Positions 8,713 to 18,148 of a stretch of 64,000 bases of DNA are shown here, in pieces (position 1 is the first letter of the stretch; every line of letters begins with the position of its first letter). The translations under genes were made by a program, and so were the position numbers. The notes beneath the pieces were generated by a model, which saw only the letters and a program-made list of their open reading frames with translations, was not told the DNA's origin and made no database searches. The stretch comes from Alphaproteobacteria bacterium (GTDB taxonomy: Bacteria; Pseudomonadota; Alphaproteobacteria; Caulobacterales; Parvularculaceae): NCBI GenBank assembly GCA_030433215.1, contig JAUIMC010000014.1:1-64000 (forward strand), read 5' to 3'.

Positions 8713-9170
8713 CAGCCGCGCTCTTTAAGGATGCGGTTCACATCGTCCTCATCGTCTGCGGACAGGGGCGCCGAAGCGGCGATGGCTTTCTTGCTTCCCC
8801 GCAAAAAGAAAAACCCGCCCGCCGCGCCGAGCAGCAGCGCCGCCGCGGGGAAAGCCCAGAGAAAAAGCGTGTTGCCCTGCACCGGCGGCTTCAACAGCAC
8901 ATAATCGCCATAGCGCTCGACAATATAATCGATCACTTCCTCATCGCTGTCGCCTTGCGAAATCCGCTCGCGCACGAGAATGCGCAGATCTTTCGCAAGC
9001 GGCGCGTTCGATTCCGCGATGGACTGGCTCTGACAGACAACGCAGCGAAGATGCTCGTCGAGGTCCTGCGCGCGCGCCTCGAGCGCCGGATCGTCGAGCA
9101 GTTCGTCGGGCTCGGCGGCGAACGCAGATACGCTTACGAAAAGCGCGGCGAGAAGGAAGAACAGCCTCAT
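8712..9170 (-). CDS. ccmH: Cytochrome c maturation thiol oxidoreductase CcmH
   Basis: 152 residues: signal sequence, a helical domain carrying the redox motif LRCVVCQ (the family's LRCxxCQ) and a C-terminal membrane anchor (about 100-125). CcmH (CcmL in some alphaproteobacteria) keeps apocytochrome haem-binding cysteines reduced and forms part of the haem ligation complex with CcmF and CcmI. It overlaps ccmG by 4 nt upstream and ccmI by 1 nt downstream. The length is that of the single-domain CcmH of alphaproteobacteria, with the TPR part encoded separately as ccmI. Confidence 0.94.
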   Translation of the reverse strand: MRLFFLLAALFVSVSAFAAEPDELLDDPALEARAQDLDEHLRCVVCQSQSIAESNAPLAKDLRILVRERISQGDSDEEVIDYIVERYGDYVLLKPPVQGNTLFLWAFPAAALLLGAAGGFFFLRGSKKAIAASAPLSADDEDDVNRILKERG

Positions 9171-9700
9171 GACCGGCGCAGCTCCTCGATCAAAGGCGCA
9201 AGCGTATTGGTCCAGTATTGCTCGGTGATCGGGCCCGTCACTTTGAAGCGCACGCGGCCTTCCCGATCGACGACGAAGGTCTCGGGCGCGCCGGTAACGC
9301 CGAGATCGATGGCGACGCGGCCTGCCTGGTCGTCGCCCACGAGGTCGTAAGGGTTGCCGTAGCGGTCGAGCCAGGCCTTGCCGGCGCCCGGTTCGTCTTT
9401 CCAGTTAAGACCATAAATCGGCACAGCCCCGGCTTTCGAGAGCTCCATCAGCACCGGGTGCTCCACATGACAGCTGACGCACCAGGACCCAAAGACATTG
9501 ACGAGCGCCACCTCGCCTTTGATGTCCTCCGTGGACAGACCTTTCTCCATACCCTGGATCGCCGGCAAATCGAACTCCGGCAAGGGCCGGTCGATGAGCT
9601 GCGAGGGAATGTTCGACGGATCGCGCGTCAGCCCGTAGGCGAAAAAGGCGCCGACAACCGCAAAGACGAGGATCGGAAAGATGAAGACGATGCGTCTCAT
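9167..9700 (-). CDS. ccmG: Periplasmic thiol:disulfide interchange protein CcmG/DsbE
   Basis: 177 residues: N-terminal membrane anchor followed by a thioredoxin-like domain with active site WCVSCHVEHP and a cis-proline region at VTGAPETFVVD. It reduces CcmH or apocytochrome c directly during cytochrome c maturation in the periplasm. It overlaps ccmF and ccmH by 4 nt on each side, so the four genes form a tightly coupled operon. Confidence 0.94.
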   Translation of the reverse strand: MRRIVFIFPILVFAVVGAFFAYGLTRDPSNIPSQLIDRPLPEFDLPAIQGMEKGLSTEDIKGEVALVNVFGSWCVSCHVEHPVLMELSKAGAVPIYGLNWKDEPGAGKAWLDRYGNPYDLVGDDQAGRVAIDLGVTGAPETFVVDREGRVRFKVTGPITEQYWTNTLAPLIEELRRS

Positions 9701-11682
9701 GCGGGCGCCGCCTCCGCCGCAACAGGCTTAGGCTGGCGATGACGCAGCTTCGCGGGCTTCTTGCCCCTGTCGCCGAAGGCGATGAGCCCGCCGAGCGCCG
9801 TCACCGCCGCGCCGAGCCAGAGGAAATGCACAAAGGGATTGAAGAACAGGCGCACCGGCCAGCCATTGCCGGACTTGTTCTCGCCGAAGGAAATATAAAG
9901 ATCGCCCGGCCATTGCATGCGGATCGCCGCCTCGCTCGTCTCCATGCCGCGCACGGGATAGAAACGCCGCTCGCCGGAGAGCGCAATGGCCTGGCCGCCC
10001 TTGCGCGCGATGAAGTCGGCGCGTTCTGCCGCGTAGTTGGGGCCGGAAAACTGCTCCACCGCCTGCAGGGTCACTTCATAACCCGCAACTTCCGCCGTCG
10101 AGCCTTCCGCCATCAGAACGACGGTCTCGGATTTCCAGAGGCTGATGCCCGCCGCGCCGAGCGCGAAGACCGCGAGACCGGCATGGGCGATGGCCGCGCC
10201 CCAGGCGGCGCCGGGCAGCCCCCTGGCTCGGTTTAAACTGTCGCTCATGGGCGCGCGGAAAAGTTTCACCCGCCCGGCGATGTCGATGGCGGCGGCGCCC
10301 ACAAGCCAGACGACGAGCGCCAACGCAAAAGCGCCGGAAACCCGCGCGCGGTCCGCCAGGAACAGCACAAGCACGCCAATAACAAGCGCCGCCGCCGCCG
10401 CTGGGATAAGGCGCTTGAGACTCGCGGGAAGGTCGCCTTTCTTCCAGGCCAGCAGCGTGCCCACAGCGGCGAGCGCCAAAGTGATCGAGGCGATGGGCGC
10501 GAAGATCATATTGAAATAAGGCGCGCCCACTGAAATCTTGTCGCCTGACAGAACGTCGATGAACAGCGGATAGAAGGTGCCGACAAACACGACCGCGCAG
10601 GCGACGAGCAGCAGCACATTGTTGACCACGAGCGCGCCTTCGCGGCTCACCGCCGAAAAGGCGCCGGTGGCGCTCAACGAATTCGCGCGCATGGCGAACA
10701 CCGTCAGCGCGCCGCCAATAGCCGCAACGAGAATGGCGAGGATGAAAACGCCGCGGGCCGGGTCGACAGCGAAAGCGTGCACCGAGGTCAGCACGCCGGA
10801 ACGCACAAGGAAAGTGCCGACGAGGCTTAGCGAAAACGCCGTGATGGCGAGCAGGACCGCCCAGCCCTTCATGGCGTCGCGGCGTTCGACCACGCGCACC
10901 GAATGGATGAGCGCCGTGCCCGCGAGCCACGGCATGAAGGACGCGTTCTCAACCGGGTCCCAGGCCCACCAGCCGCCCCAGCCGAGCTCGTAATAGGCCC
11001 ACCAGCTTCCGAGCGCGATGCCGATAGTCAGGAACACCCAGGCGATCAGCGCCCATGGCCTGACCAGCCGCGCCCAGACCGTGTCCGCCTTGCCGCGCAA
11101 CAGCGCCGCCACCGCAAAGGAAAACGGAATCGAGAAGCCGACATAGCCTAGATAGAGGAAGGGCGGATGGATCGCGAGACCGGGGTCCTGCAAGAGAGGA
11201 TTGAGGCCCGTTCCGTCCACGGGCGCCGGAATGAGGCGCTCGAACGGGTTGGACGTAAAGAGGATGAAGGCGAGGAAGGCGACGATGACCAGCGCCTGAA
11301 CGCCGAGCGTTAAGAGATGCAGATCGCGAGGGCAGCCGCGCCCTTGCGCCGCCAGCACCGCGCTGAAGAGCGTCAGGATCAAGACCCAGAGCAGCATCGA
11401 GCCTTCATGATTGCCCCAGGTGCCCGTGAGTTTGTAGATGAAGGGCTTCGCCGTGTGCGAGTTCTCATAGACATTGACGACCGAGAAATCGGAAACCGCG
11501 AAAGCGTGCATCAGGCTCGCGAAGGCGATGGCGACCAGCGCAAAGACGACAATCGCCGAGCGCCGCCCGAAAACCGCGAAACCCGCATCGTCGCCCCGCG
11601 CGCCCACAAACAGCGCAACGGACTGCGCCATGGCGAGCGCAAAAGCGAGGATCAACGCGAAATGGCCGATTTCCGGGGTCAT
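9697..11682 (-). CDS. ccmF: Haem lyase CcmF, cytochrome c-type biogenesis
   Basis: 661 residues with about 15 hydrophobic helices. The Trp-rich haem-handling (WWD) motif is seen as WGGWWAWDPVENASFMPWL, along with conserved histidines in the flanking loops. CcmF transfers haem from holo-CcmE to apocytochrome c. It heads the operon ccmF-G-H-I. The gene usually found next to it, ccmE, is not upstream: an M14 carboxypeptidase gene lies there instead, beyond a REP-like hairpin pair. CcmE and CcmABC must therefore be encoded elsewhere. Confidence 0.95.
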   Translation of the reverse strand: MTPEIGHFALILAFALAMAQSVALFVGARGDDAGFAVFGRRSAIVVFALVAIAFASLMHAFAVSDFSVVNVYENSHTAKPFIYKLTGTWGNHEGSMLLWVLILTLFSAVLAAQGRGCPRDLHLLTLGVQALVIVAFLAFILFTSNPFERLIPAPVDGTGLNPLLQDPGLAIHPPFLYLGYVGFSIPFSFAVAALLRGKADTVWARLVRPWALIAWVFLTIGIALGSWWAYYELGWGGWWAWDPVENASFMPWLAGTALIHSVRVVERRDAMKGWAVLLAITAFSLSLVGTFLVRSGVLTSVHAFAVDPARGVFILAILVAAIGGALTVFAMRANSLSATGAFSAVSREGALVVNNVLLLVACAVVFVGTFYPLFIDVLSGDKISVGAPYFNMIFAPIASITLALAAVGTLLAWKKGDLPASLKRLIPAAAAALVIGVLVLFLADRARVSGAFALALVVWLVGAAAIDIAGRVKLFRAPMSDSLNRARGLPGAAWGAAIAHAGLAVFALGAAGISLWKSETVVLMAEGSTAEVAGYEVTLQAVEQFSGPNYAAERADFIARKGGQAIALSGERRFYPVRGMETSEAAIRMQWPGDLYISFGENKSGNGWPVRLFFNPFVHFLWLGAAVTALGGLIAFGDRGKKPAKLRHRQPKPVAAEAAPA

Positions 11683-11772
11683 GGGTCCGCCCTTGATTTT
11701 GCGGTCTTTTTACCGGATTTGCCTGCCCGCCGCGAGGCCAAAAGGCGCGGTAAAAAAGCACTCCTGCCTCTC

Positions 11773-11832
11773 ATTCCGGCGAAAGCCGGAATCTCCGTCA
11801 ATGTTGCACGAGATCCCGGCCTGCGCCGGGAT
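11773..11832. repeat. Pair of REP-like hairpins between ccmF and the M14 peptidase gene
   Basis: Two perfect hairpins 20 bp apart: ATTCCGGC-GAAA-GCCGGAAT (11773-11792) and ATCCCGGC-CTGC-GCCGGGAT (11813-11832). The two stems are near-copies of one another. This form is common among dispersed intergenic palindromes of proteobacteria. They sit downstream of the M14 gene and upstream of ccmF, and could also act as a terminator for the former. Confidence 0.6.
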
Positions 11833-11843
11833 GAGCGGGCTTT

Positions 11844-12965
11844 CTACCGCACCATGTCGGCGATTTCCGCCATTACCTCGAGATGTTCCCGGGCGAAATG
11901 ACGGCAGCGCGCCGGGGACCAGCCATAGACCGGGTCCGGGTTCACATTCGCGTCCTTGAACGGCATTTCGAGGGTCATGGAGAGGCAGTTCCAGGTCTCG
12001 CCCACATAGGAATTGGCGATATCGAGATTGGCCTTGCCCGGGGCGGCGGCGGGGTAGCCTTCCTTGGTCTGGAAATCGTTCGAGATGTCGAGGAGGCGCG
12101 CCGAGTAGCGATTAAAGAGTTTTTCGTGGCGGTCGTCCCATGACGGGATGCCCTTGGCGCTGTCGAGGAAATTATTGGCGATCGCCTCGTCGCCGTGGAC
12201 GTCGAGGAAAAAGTCGACGCCGGTCTCGCGCATCTTCTCGCGCACCAGAAAGACTTCCGGGCTTTCCTCCATGCTCGCATTGCGCCAGGCGCGGTTCAAA
12301 TCCTTGCCCGCCGCATTGGTGCGTAAGTGCCCGCGCTTGGCGCCGTCGAGATTCATGCACGGGACGATGTGGAGCGTCGTTTTCTCCATCAGGGTCTTCG
12401 CGGCGGCGTCCTTCTCGTCCGTCAGGCGTTCCAGAAAGCCTTCCATCCACCACGAGCCCATGGTCTCGCCCGGATGCTGGCGCGCGATCACCCAGAACGG
12501 GCGCGGGCCCGAGCCGGCGCGGAAATAATCGATCTCCTGACCGTCGAGGGTCTTGCCGATCACTTCATGGGAAAGAACTGATGCGGCTTTGACGTTGTCG
12601 ATATAGGTGCGGTAGCGGCTCGTGGGATACGGCGCGAAATAGGCGTAATAAACCGTCTCTTGCTCCGGCGTGTGGCGGATAATAACTTCGCGTCCGTCGA
12701 AATTCGTCTCCACCCGGAACCAGGTTTCCTGATCATAGGAGGCGACGGCGCGGTAATCCGTCCAGCCGCCGACATAAGACGCGGCATAGGCGTTTTTCAG
12801 GCGCATGGTCAGCGGTTCGCGTTCGGCGCCGTCGACCTTGTAGAAAAACCACTGAAAGAAGTCCGCCTTGCCGTCAGGCTTGATCTCAAGCTGGATGTTC
12901 GACGCGTCCGTCACATCGAGACAGTTGATGTTGCCGCTGTCGAAATCGCTGGTGATGGTGAGCAT
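11844..12965 (-). CDS. M14-type cytosolic carboxypeptidase (CCP/Nna1-like)
   Basis: 373 residues. The N-terminal 120 residues form the beta-rich domain typical of cytosolic carboxypeptidases, including the FFQWFFYKV block. The M14 catalytic domain follows: zinc ligands in RQHPGET (HxxE), substrate arginine in KDLNRAWRN, third zinc ligand in LDVHGDE, and the catalytic Glu in SMTLEMPF. All catalytic residues are visible. No signal peptide is seen, so it should act in the cytoplasm. Eukaryotic relatives trim glutamates from tubulin; the bacterial substrate is unknown. It is a single gene, divergent from nothing and flanked by repeat-rich intergenic regions on both sides. Confidence 0.85.
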   Translation of the reverse strand: MLTITSDFDSGNINCLDVTDASNIQLEIKPDGKADFFQWFFYKVDGAEREPLTMRLKNAYAASYVGGWTDYRAVASYDQETWFRVETNFDGREVIIRHTPEQETVYYAYFAPYPTSRYRTYIDNVKAASVLSHEVIGKTLDGQEIDYFRAGSGPRPFWVIARQHPGETMGSWWMEGFLERLTDEKDAAAKTLMEKTTLHIVPCMNLDGAKRGHLRTNAAGKDLNRAWRNASMEESPEVFLVREKMRETGVDFFLDVHGDEAIANNFLDSAKGIPSWDDRHEKLFNRYSARLLDISNDFQTKEGYPAAAPGKANLDIANSYVGETWNCLSMTLEMPFKDANVNPDPVYGWSPARCRHFAREHLEVMAEIADMVR

Positions 12966-13021
12966 GGGGCCGCCTTAAAGTTTCACACAAACAAAACATA
13001 TTTTCATGCATCGGCATTGGA

Positions 13022-13127
13022 CCCCACGCTTGAAGCGTGGGGAATCGCATGTGGCGACATCGCTTCTTCGCGACGCGCCACGGCTCCACCGTGGCGTCCA
13101 GACACTCTCACAGACAGGCTTCGCCTG
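13022..13127. repeat. Cluster of three hairpins between aspS and the M14 peptidase gene
   Basis: Three perfect inverted repeats in 106 bp: an 8-bp stem with 5-nt loop (13022-13042), a 7-bp stem with 5-nt loop (13077-13095) and a 5-bp stem with 3-nt loop (13115-13127). None has a clear T-tract. They follow the aspS stop codon and could stabilise or end its transcript, or be a REP/BIME-type element. Confidence 0.5.
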
Positions 13128-13136
13128 AAGGGCGCG

Positions 13137-14936
13137 TCAGTCTTTCTTCTCCGTGATCGGCATGACGACCCGGACATGGACGTCTTTCAACTGCTGCTCC
13201 GTCGCCTCTATCGGCGCATGGAGAAGCAGGTCTTCAGCCTGCTGCGTCATGGGGAACATCGTGACTTCGCGAATATTCGCCTGGTCGCAGAGCAGCATGA
13301 CAATGCGTTCGAGTCCCATGGCGCAGCCGCCATGCGGGGGCGCGCCATATTTGAAGGCGTTCAGCATGCCGCCGAATTTCTCTTCGACCACATCCTTGCC
13401 GTAACCGGCAATCTCGAAAGCCTTGTACATAATATCAGGGCGATGGTTCCGGATGGCGCCCGAGCCGAGCTCGTAGCCGTTGCAGACGAGGTCGTACTGA
13501 TAGGCCTTGATGGCGAGTTTTTCCTCGTCGGACTTCGCCGCCTCGAGCGCGCCAAGGCCGCCCTGCGGCATGGAGAACGGGTTGTGGCCAAACTCGACCT
13601 TCTTGTTCTCCTCGTCCCACTCATACATCGGGAAGTCGACGATCCAGGCGAGTTCGAAACTGCCCTTGCGGGTGAGTTCCAGCTCTTCGCCGATGACGGT
13701 GCGCGCTTTCGCGGCGACGGGAAGGAAATCCTCCGGCTTGCCCGCGAGGAAGAAGGCGGCGTCGCCGGCTTTGAGGCCAAGCTGCGCGCGCACGGCTTCG
13801 GATCGCTCCGGGCCGATGTTTTTCGCGAGCGGGCCTTTCACTTCGTTTTCGTCGAAGATCATGTAGCCCATGCCCGGCAGGCCTTCTTTCTGGGCGAAGG
13901 AATTCATGCGGTCGCAGAAGGCGCGCGACCCGCCTCCGGGCGCGGGAATGGCGCGAATCTCGTTTTGCGGATCAGCCTCGAGGATTTGCGCAAAGATTTT
14001 AAAGCCCGAGCCGCGGAAATGATCGGAGACCACCTGCATCTCGATGGGGCAGCGAAGGTCCGGCTTGTCGGTGCCGTATTTCAGCATCGCCTCGTCATAG
14101 GGGATCAGCGGGAACGGATAGGGCGTCACTTTGCGCTCGCCCGCAAAGGCGCGGAAAGTCCGCTCCATGACCGGACCCACCGCATCGAACACGTCCTGAC
14201 GCTCCACGAAACTCATCTCGAGGTCGAGCTGGTAGAACTCGCCGGCGGAGCGGTCGGCGCGCGCATCCTCGTCGCGGAAACAGGGCGCGATCTGATAATA
14301 GCGGTCGAAGCCCGACACCATGATCAGCTGTTTGAAGATTTGCGGCGCCTGGGGCAGCGCGTAGAACTTGCCGGGATGCAGGCGCGAGGGCACGAGGAAG
14401 TCGCGCGCGCCTTCCGGCGAAGACGCCGTCAGGATCGGCGTATGGAAATCGGTAAAGCCCGCCTCCTCCATGCCGTTGCGGATTTCGCGCACAACCTTGG
14501 AGCGCAGCATGATGTTCTTGTGCAGCGTCTCGCGTCTCAGATCGAGATAGCGGTGACGCATGCGGATGTCTTCCGGGTAGTCCGGCTCGCCGAAGACAGG
14601 CAGCGGCAACTCGTCCGCCGCGGAGAGAACTTCAAAGGATTCGAGGCGCACCTCGATCTCGCCCGTGGGCAGGTTCGGGTTCACCACCTCGGCGTCGCGC
14701 GCCACCACCTTGCCGCCAATGCAGATGACGCTTTCCTGGCGCACTTTCTCCGCTTCAGCGAAGAACGGCGATTCCGGCTCCACGACGATCTGCGTCAGCC
14801 CGTAATGATCGCGAAGATCGATGAACAACAGGCCGCCATGATCGCGCTTGCGATGGACCCAGCCTGACAGGCGAACCGTCTCGCCGACCTCGGTTTTGCG
14901 CAATTCTCCACAATTGTGGCTACGATAGGCGTGCAT
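13137..14936 (-). CDS. aspS: Aspartate-tRNA ligase
   Basis: 599-residue class II aminoacyl-tRNA synthetase of the bacterial type: N-terminal OB-fold anticodon-binding domain (from [12 protein letters not shown]), catalytic domain with motif 2 (RDEDARADR), the bacterial GAD insertion domain and motif 3 (GLERIVMLL). It charges tRNA-Asp, and in organisms lacking asparaginyl-tRNA synthetase also tRNA-Asn. The ATG at 14936 is chosen because it has a GAGGA ribosome-binding site and begins the conserved N-terminus. A longer frame to 15065 adds an Arg/Ala-rich, non-family extension. A 9-bp GC-rich hairpin (14977-15001) lies in its leader. Confidence 0.95.
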   Translation of the reverse strand: MHAYRSHNCGELRKTEVGETVRLSGWVHRKRDHGGLLFIDLRDHYGLTQIVVEPESPFFAEAEKVRQESVICIGGKVVARDAEVVNPNLPTGEIEVRLESFEVLSAADELPLPVFGEPDYPEDIRMRHRYLDLRRETLHKNIMLRSKVVREIRNGMEEAGFTDFHTPILTASSPEGARDFLVPSRLHPGKFYALPQAPQIFKQLIMVSGFDRYYQIAPCFRDEDARADRSAGEFYQLDLEMSFVERQDVFDAVGPVMERTFRAFAGERKVTPYPFPLIPYDEAMLKYGTDKPDLRCPIEMQVVSDHFRGSGFKIFAQILEADPQNEIRAIPAPGGGSRAFCDRMNSFAQKEGLPGMGYMIFDENEVKGPLAKNIGPERSEAVRAQLGLKAGDAAFFLAGKPEDFLPVAAKARTVIGEELELTRKGSFELAWIVDFPMYEWDEENKKVEFGHNPFSMPQGGLGALEAAKSDEEKLAIKAYQYDLVCNGYELGSGAIRNHRPDIMYKAFEIAGYGKDVVEEKFGGMLNAFKYGAPPHGGCAMGLERIVMLLCDQANIREVTMFPMTQQAEDLLLHAPIEATEQQLKDVHVRVVMPITEKKD

Positions 14937-15138
14937 CGATTTCCTCAAATGATTCAGTCGCGCCGGAGTGGCGGCGGCGCGCCCTGTTGTCAAGGGCGCG
15001 CTGGCGCGGACCGCCCCTCGCCGCGCCGCTTTTCGGGTCCGGCCCAGCCGCTTATGGGCTGTCAACCAGGCTTTACATTGCGCGGCACCGCCTTATGCCG
15101 CCATATAGGACCGAAACCAAAAATCCATGGAGGGCGAT

Positions 15139-16236
15139 ATGGCTGAAAGGCCGCCATTGTTACCTGATCTTTTCCGGATGGTCGTGAAGATGATCGTCGG
15201 GGGCCTGCTGATCCTCGGCATGGTTTCCTGCGGGGTCGGCTGCGTCGCCGGCGGCGGCGGAGACCCGGCCGAAAAAGAGCCGGTCGCGAAAACCATCTAT
15301 GGCGATAAAGACAGCGACAACGCCATCGAGCGCATCGACATTGTGGGGCCGATCCTCACCCATGCGCCCGACGAAGCCGATGGCGGCTTTTTCTCGTCGA
15401 TACAGGTCCTGACCTATGGCTACCGGGTGAAAGAACAGCTCCTCAAGGCCGCCAAAAACGACGACGTCAAAGCCGTGATGCTGTTCGTCTCGACGCCCGG
15501 CGGCACCATCGCCGGCAGCGAGGCGATCCATGACGGGGTTCTCGCCGTCAAAGAGGCCGGCAAGCCCATCGTCGCCCATGTGGACATGATGTCCGCCTCG
15601 GGCGGGGTCTGGTCGACCGCCGCCGCCGACAAGATCTTCGCCGACCATGGCAGCCTCGTTGGCAGCGTCGGCGTGATCTTCGGCAATTTCATGTATTACG
15701 AAGACCCCGTGGCGATTGACGGCGGGCTTTTCGGCAGCGGGATCACCACCCGCGGCGGCATCAAATCCACGGTCATCGCGGCGAGCGAGGGCAAGGATCT
15801 CGGCAATCCCTTCCGGCCCATGTCGGAGCGGGAAAAAGCCATGCTCACGGCCTCGGCCGACGAGTTCTATGAGAAGTTCCTCGACCATGTGACCGAGCAC
15901 CGCCCCCTCGACCGCCAGGCGCTGATCGAGGATTACGGCGCCATGATCTTCGCCAATGACGGGGCCGAGGCCCGGGGCTATATCGACGGCTCCAGGACCT
16001 ATCAGGAGACGCTCGCCTATATCGCCGGGGAAATCGGCGCGGAGGGCGACGACTGGAAACTGGTCCTGCCGCCGGCGTCCGCGAAGACGCCTTTCGAGCG
16101 GATGTTCGGGGCCAGCCTTGCGGCCGTCAGCACCGGCCGGACGCAGGCGGCGCGGAACGCGGCGGTCTGCGCCGAGCTGAGGACCGGCCCGGCCGCCATC
16201 ACGGCTCAGTCCCTGACATCCCTCTGCGGGCTTTAG
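15139..16236 (+). CDS. sppA: S49-family signal peptide peptidase, SppA type
   Basis: 365 residues. An N-terminal membrane segment (about 15-35, with two nearby Cys) anchors it, and the protease domain faces the periplasm. The Ser/Lys dyad is visible: S154 in SASGGVW and K209 in GGIKS, the spacing expected for the short SppA form. It degrades signal peptide remnants and membrane proteins. The ATG at 15139 is preferred to the in-frame ATG at 15127 because a GGAGGG ribosome-binding site overlaps the latter and sits 5 nt from the former. A strong terminator follows at 16280-16310. Confidence 0.88.
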   Translation: MAERPPLLPDLFRMVVKMIVGGLLILGMVSCGVGCVAGGGGDPAEKEPVAKTIYGDKDSDNAIERIDIVGPILTHAPDEADGGFFSSIQVLTYGYRVKEQLLKAAKNDDVKAVMLFVSTPGGTIAGSEAIHDGVLAVKEAGKPIVAHVDMMSASGGVWSTAAADKIFADHGSLVGSVGVIFGNFMYYEDPVAIDGGLFGSGITTRGGIKSTVIAASEGKDLGNPFRPMSEREKAMLTASADEFYEKFLDHVTEHRPLDRQALIEDYGAMIFANDGAEARGYIDGSRTYQETLAYIAGEIGAEGDDWKLVLPPASAKTPFERMFGASLAAVSTGRTQAARNAAVCAELRTGPAAITAQSLTSLCGL

Positions 16237-16279
16237 GCCCGCCCGCCCTCGCGGCCGGGTTTTCCCCAGGCTCTAAGAG

Positions 16280-16310
16280 CCGCGCCCTTTTCCCAAGGGC
16301 GCGGTTTTTT
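16280..16310 (+). terminator. Rho-independent terminator after sppA
   Basis: Perfect 10-bp GC-rich stem, CCGCGCCCTT with its complement, 5-nt loop, followed directly by six T. It is placed 44 bp after the sppA stop codon and before rnd. Confidence 0.9.
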
Positions 16311-16364
16311 GCGGCGCCGAAGGCCGCTTGTCTCCGCCCCCGCACGCCGATAGAAGCCCCCTTC

Positions 16365-17510
16365 ATGCAAGTGATCTCCACCACCGACGACCTGGCCACA
16401 TTCTCCAAAGCCCTGCGCGCGCAGCCCTTTGTGGCGGTGGATACGGAGTTCATGCGCGAGAAGACCTATTGGCCGATCCTCTGCCTCATCCAGGCGGCCG
16501 GCGACGGCGAGGAAGCGATCATCGATCCTCTCGCCGACAAGATCGATCTTTCGCCTTTCCTCGAGCTGCTCTCCGACAAGAAGGTCGTCAAAGTCTTTCA
16601 CGCCGCGCGCCAGGATCTCGAAATCTTCTACAAGCTTCTGGGCGAAGTCCCGGCGCCGCTCTTCGATACGCAGATCGCGGCCATGGCCTGCGGCTTCGGC
16701 GATCAGATCGGCTACGAGCCGCTGATGCGCACGCTCCTGAAAGCGAAGATCGACAAAGGCTCGCGCTTCACCGACTGGTCGCGCCGCCCGCTCACCGAAG
16801 CACAGCTTTCCTATGCGCTTTCCGACGTGACGCATTTGCGCGAGGCCTATCCGATCCTTGCCGAAAGCCTCGAAAAGCGCGAGCGCAAACACTGGGTCGA
16901 AGAAGAAATGGAGGCGCTGAATGACGGCGATCTCTATCACGTCCAACCGGAACACGCCTGGAAGCGGCTGAAGCTGAAAGGCGTCAGGCCCAAGGAAATG
17001 GGCGTCGTCATGAAGCTCGCCGAATGGCGCGAACGCGAAGCCCAGACCAAGGACACGCCGCGAAGCCGCGTTCTGAAAGACGAGTCGATCTTCGAACTGG
17101 CGCGCCTGCAACCCAAGGACGGAAAAGCCCTCGCCCGCGCGCGCTCCATCCCGTCGGGCTTTGAACGCTCGCGCGCCGGCGCCGCCATTCTTGACACCAT
17201 CAAGGAAGGCGCCGAGCTCCCCCGCGAAGAGCTGCCGCGCATCGACAGGCCGGAACGCGAACGGGCGCCCGCCGATGTCGTCGAACTTTTAAAGGTGCTC
17301 CTGAAGCGCCAGTGCGAGGCTTTCAGCGTGGCGCCGAAACTGATCGCGTCGAGCGCCGATCTTGAAGCCATCGCGCTCGATGACGAGGCGGATGTCGCCG
17401 CCCTCTCCGGCTGGCGCCGCGAGATTTTCGGCGAGCCGGCGCTGCGGCTGAAGCGCGGCGAAATCGCGCTGAAACTGAAAAAAGGCGCCGTCGACATTAT
17501 CGAGGCGTAA
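16365..17510 (+). CDS. rnd: Ribonuclease D
   Basis: 381 residues. The DEDDy 3'-5' exonuclease domain begins with VAVDTEFMREKTYWP (D26, E28), continues with HAARQDLEI (third acidic residue) and YALSDVTHL (the Tyr/Asp pair), and is followed by HRDC domains (about 210-290). RNase D trims tRNA and other structured RNA 3' ends. Spacing to the next gene is 26 bp, so a short operon with the gamma-glutamylcyclotransferase-like gene and the 3-TM protein gene is possible. Confidence 0.94.
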   Translation: MQVISTTDDLATFSKALRAQPFVAVDTEFMREKTYWPILCLIQAAGDGEEAIIDPLADKIDLSPFLELLSDKKVVKVFHAARQDLEIFYKLLGEVPAPLFDTQIAAMACGFGDQIGYEPLMRTLLKAKIDKGSRFTDWSRRPLTEAQLSYALSDVTHLREAYPILAESLEKRERKHWVEEEMEALNDGDLYHVQPEHAWKRLKLKGVRPKEMGVVMKLAEWREREAQTKDTPRSRVLKDESIFELARLQPKDGKALARARSIPSGFERSRAGAAILDTIKEGAELPREELPRIDRPERERAPADVVELLKVLLKRQCEAFSVAPKLIASSADLEAIALDDEADVAALSGWRREIFGEPALRLKRGEIALKLKKGAVDIIEA

Positions 17511-17536
17511 TCCTTTTCGCCAAGAAAGGATAATCC

Positions 17537-18148
17537 GTGCAGAACTGGATTTTCGGCTACGGCTCTCTGGTCAACGCCAAGACGCGAAAGAATGACGCCG
17601 ACACCGTGAAGGTCGAACTGCGCGGCTGGCGGCGCGCCTGGCGCCATATTGCGGAGTTGGACGGAGAGCAGTTTTGCGGGCTCACCATAGAGCCCGATGA
17701 AACGAAGAACATATTCGGCGTCCTGATCCGCGCCGAAGCCGCGCATTTCGAGGAAATCGACGAACGCGAAAGAAACTACCGGCGCTTCCAGCTGAAAGAA
17801 GACATTTGCGTCGCCGAAGACCGGCCGGCCCGGGATCTCAGTTTCAACAATTGCTGCCACGCCTATGAGACTCTGGAATCCCACGCGCTTGGCGAGACGC
17901 ACGACGTGCCGATCCTGCAATCCTATCTCGACGTAGTGCTCGACGGATTTCTAGACGGGTTCGGCGAAGAGGGCCTTCTGAACTTCCTGACGACAACGGA
18001 CGGTTTCGACGCGCCCATCCTCAATGACCGCAAGGCGCCCCTATATCCGCGCGCCCTGAAGATCGATTTGAGCAGGCTGGAAAAATTTGACAAACTCGTG
18101 AGCGGGCGCCGTGAAGGCCCGGTCATTGAGGGGATCAAGGATGACTGA
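17537..18148 (+). CDS. Gamma-glutamylcyclotransferase-like (GGCT/AIG2 fold) protein
   Basis: 203 residues beginning with the family signature IFGYGSLVN, which forms the substrate-binding loop. The catalytic acid probably lies in FEEIDERERNYRR, as in GGCT/AIG2-like enzymes. It likely acts on a gamma-glutamyl amide or related small molecule; the substrate cannot be told from sequence. The start is a GTG at 17537 with AAAGGA about 6 nt upstream. Its stop overlaps the start of the next gene (ATGACTGA), indicating coupling to a small membrane protein. Confidence 0.75.
   Translation: MQNWIFGYGSLVNAKTRKNDADTVKVELRGWRRAWRHIAELDGEQFCGLTIEPDETKNIFGVLIRAEAAHFEEIDERERNYRRFQLKEDICVAEDRPARDLSFNNCCHAYETLESHALGETHDVPILQSYLDVVLDGFLDGFGEEGLLNFLTTTDGFDAPILNDRKAPLYPRALKIDLSRLEKFDKLVSGRREGPVIEGIKDD

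Noticed and set aside
12660..14867. 735-codon open frame on the plus strand opposite aspS
   Set aside because: Entirely antisense to aspS, composition unlike a real protein, no ribosome-binding site or motif.
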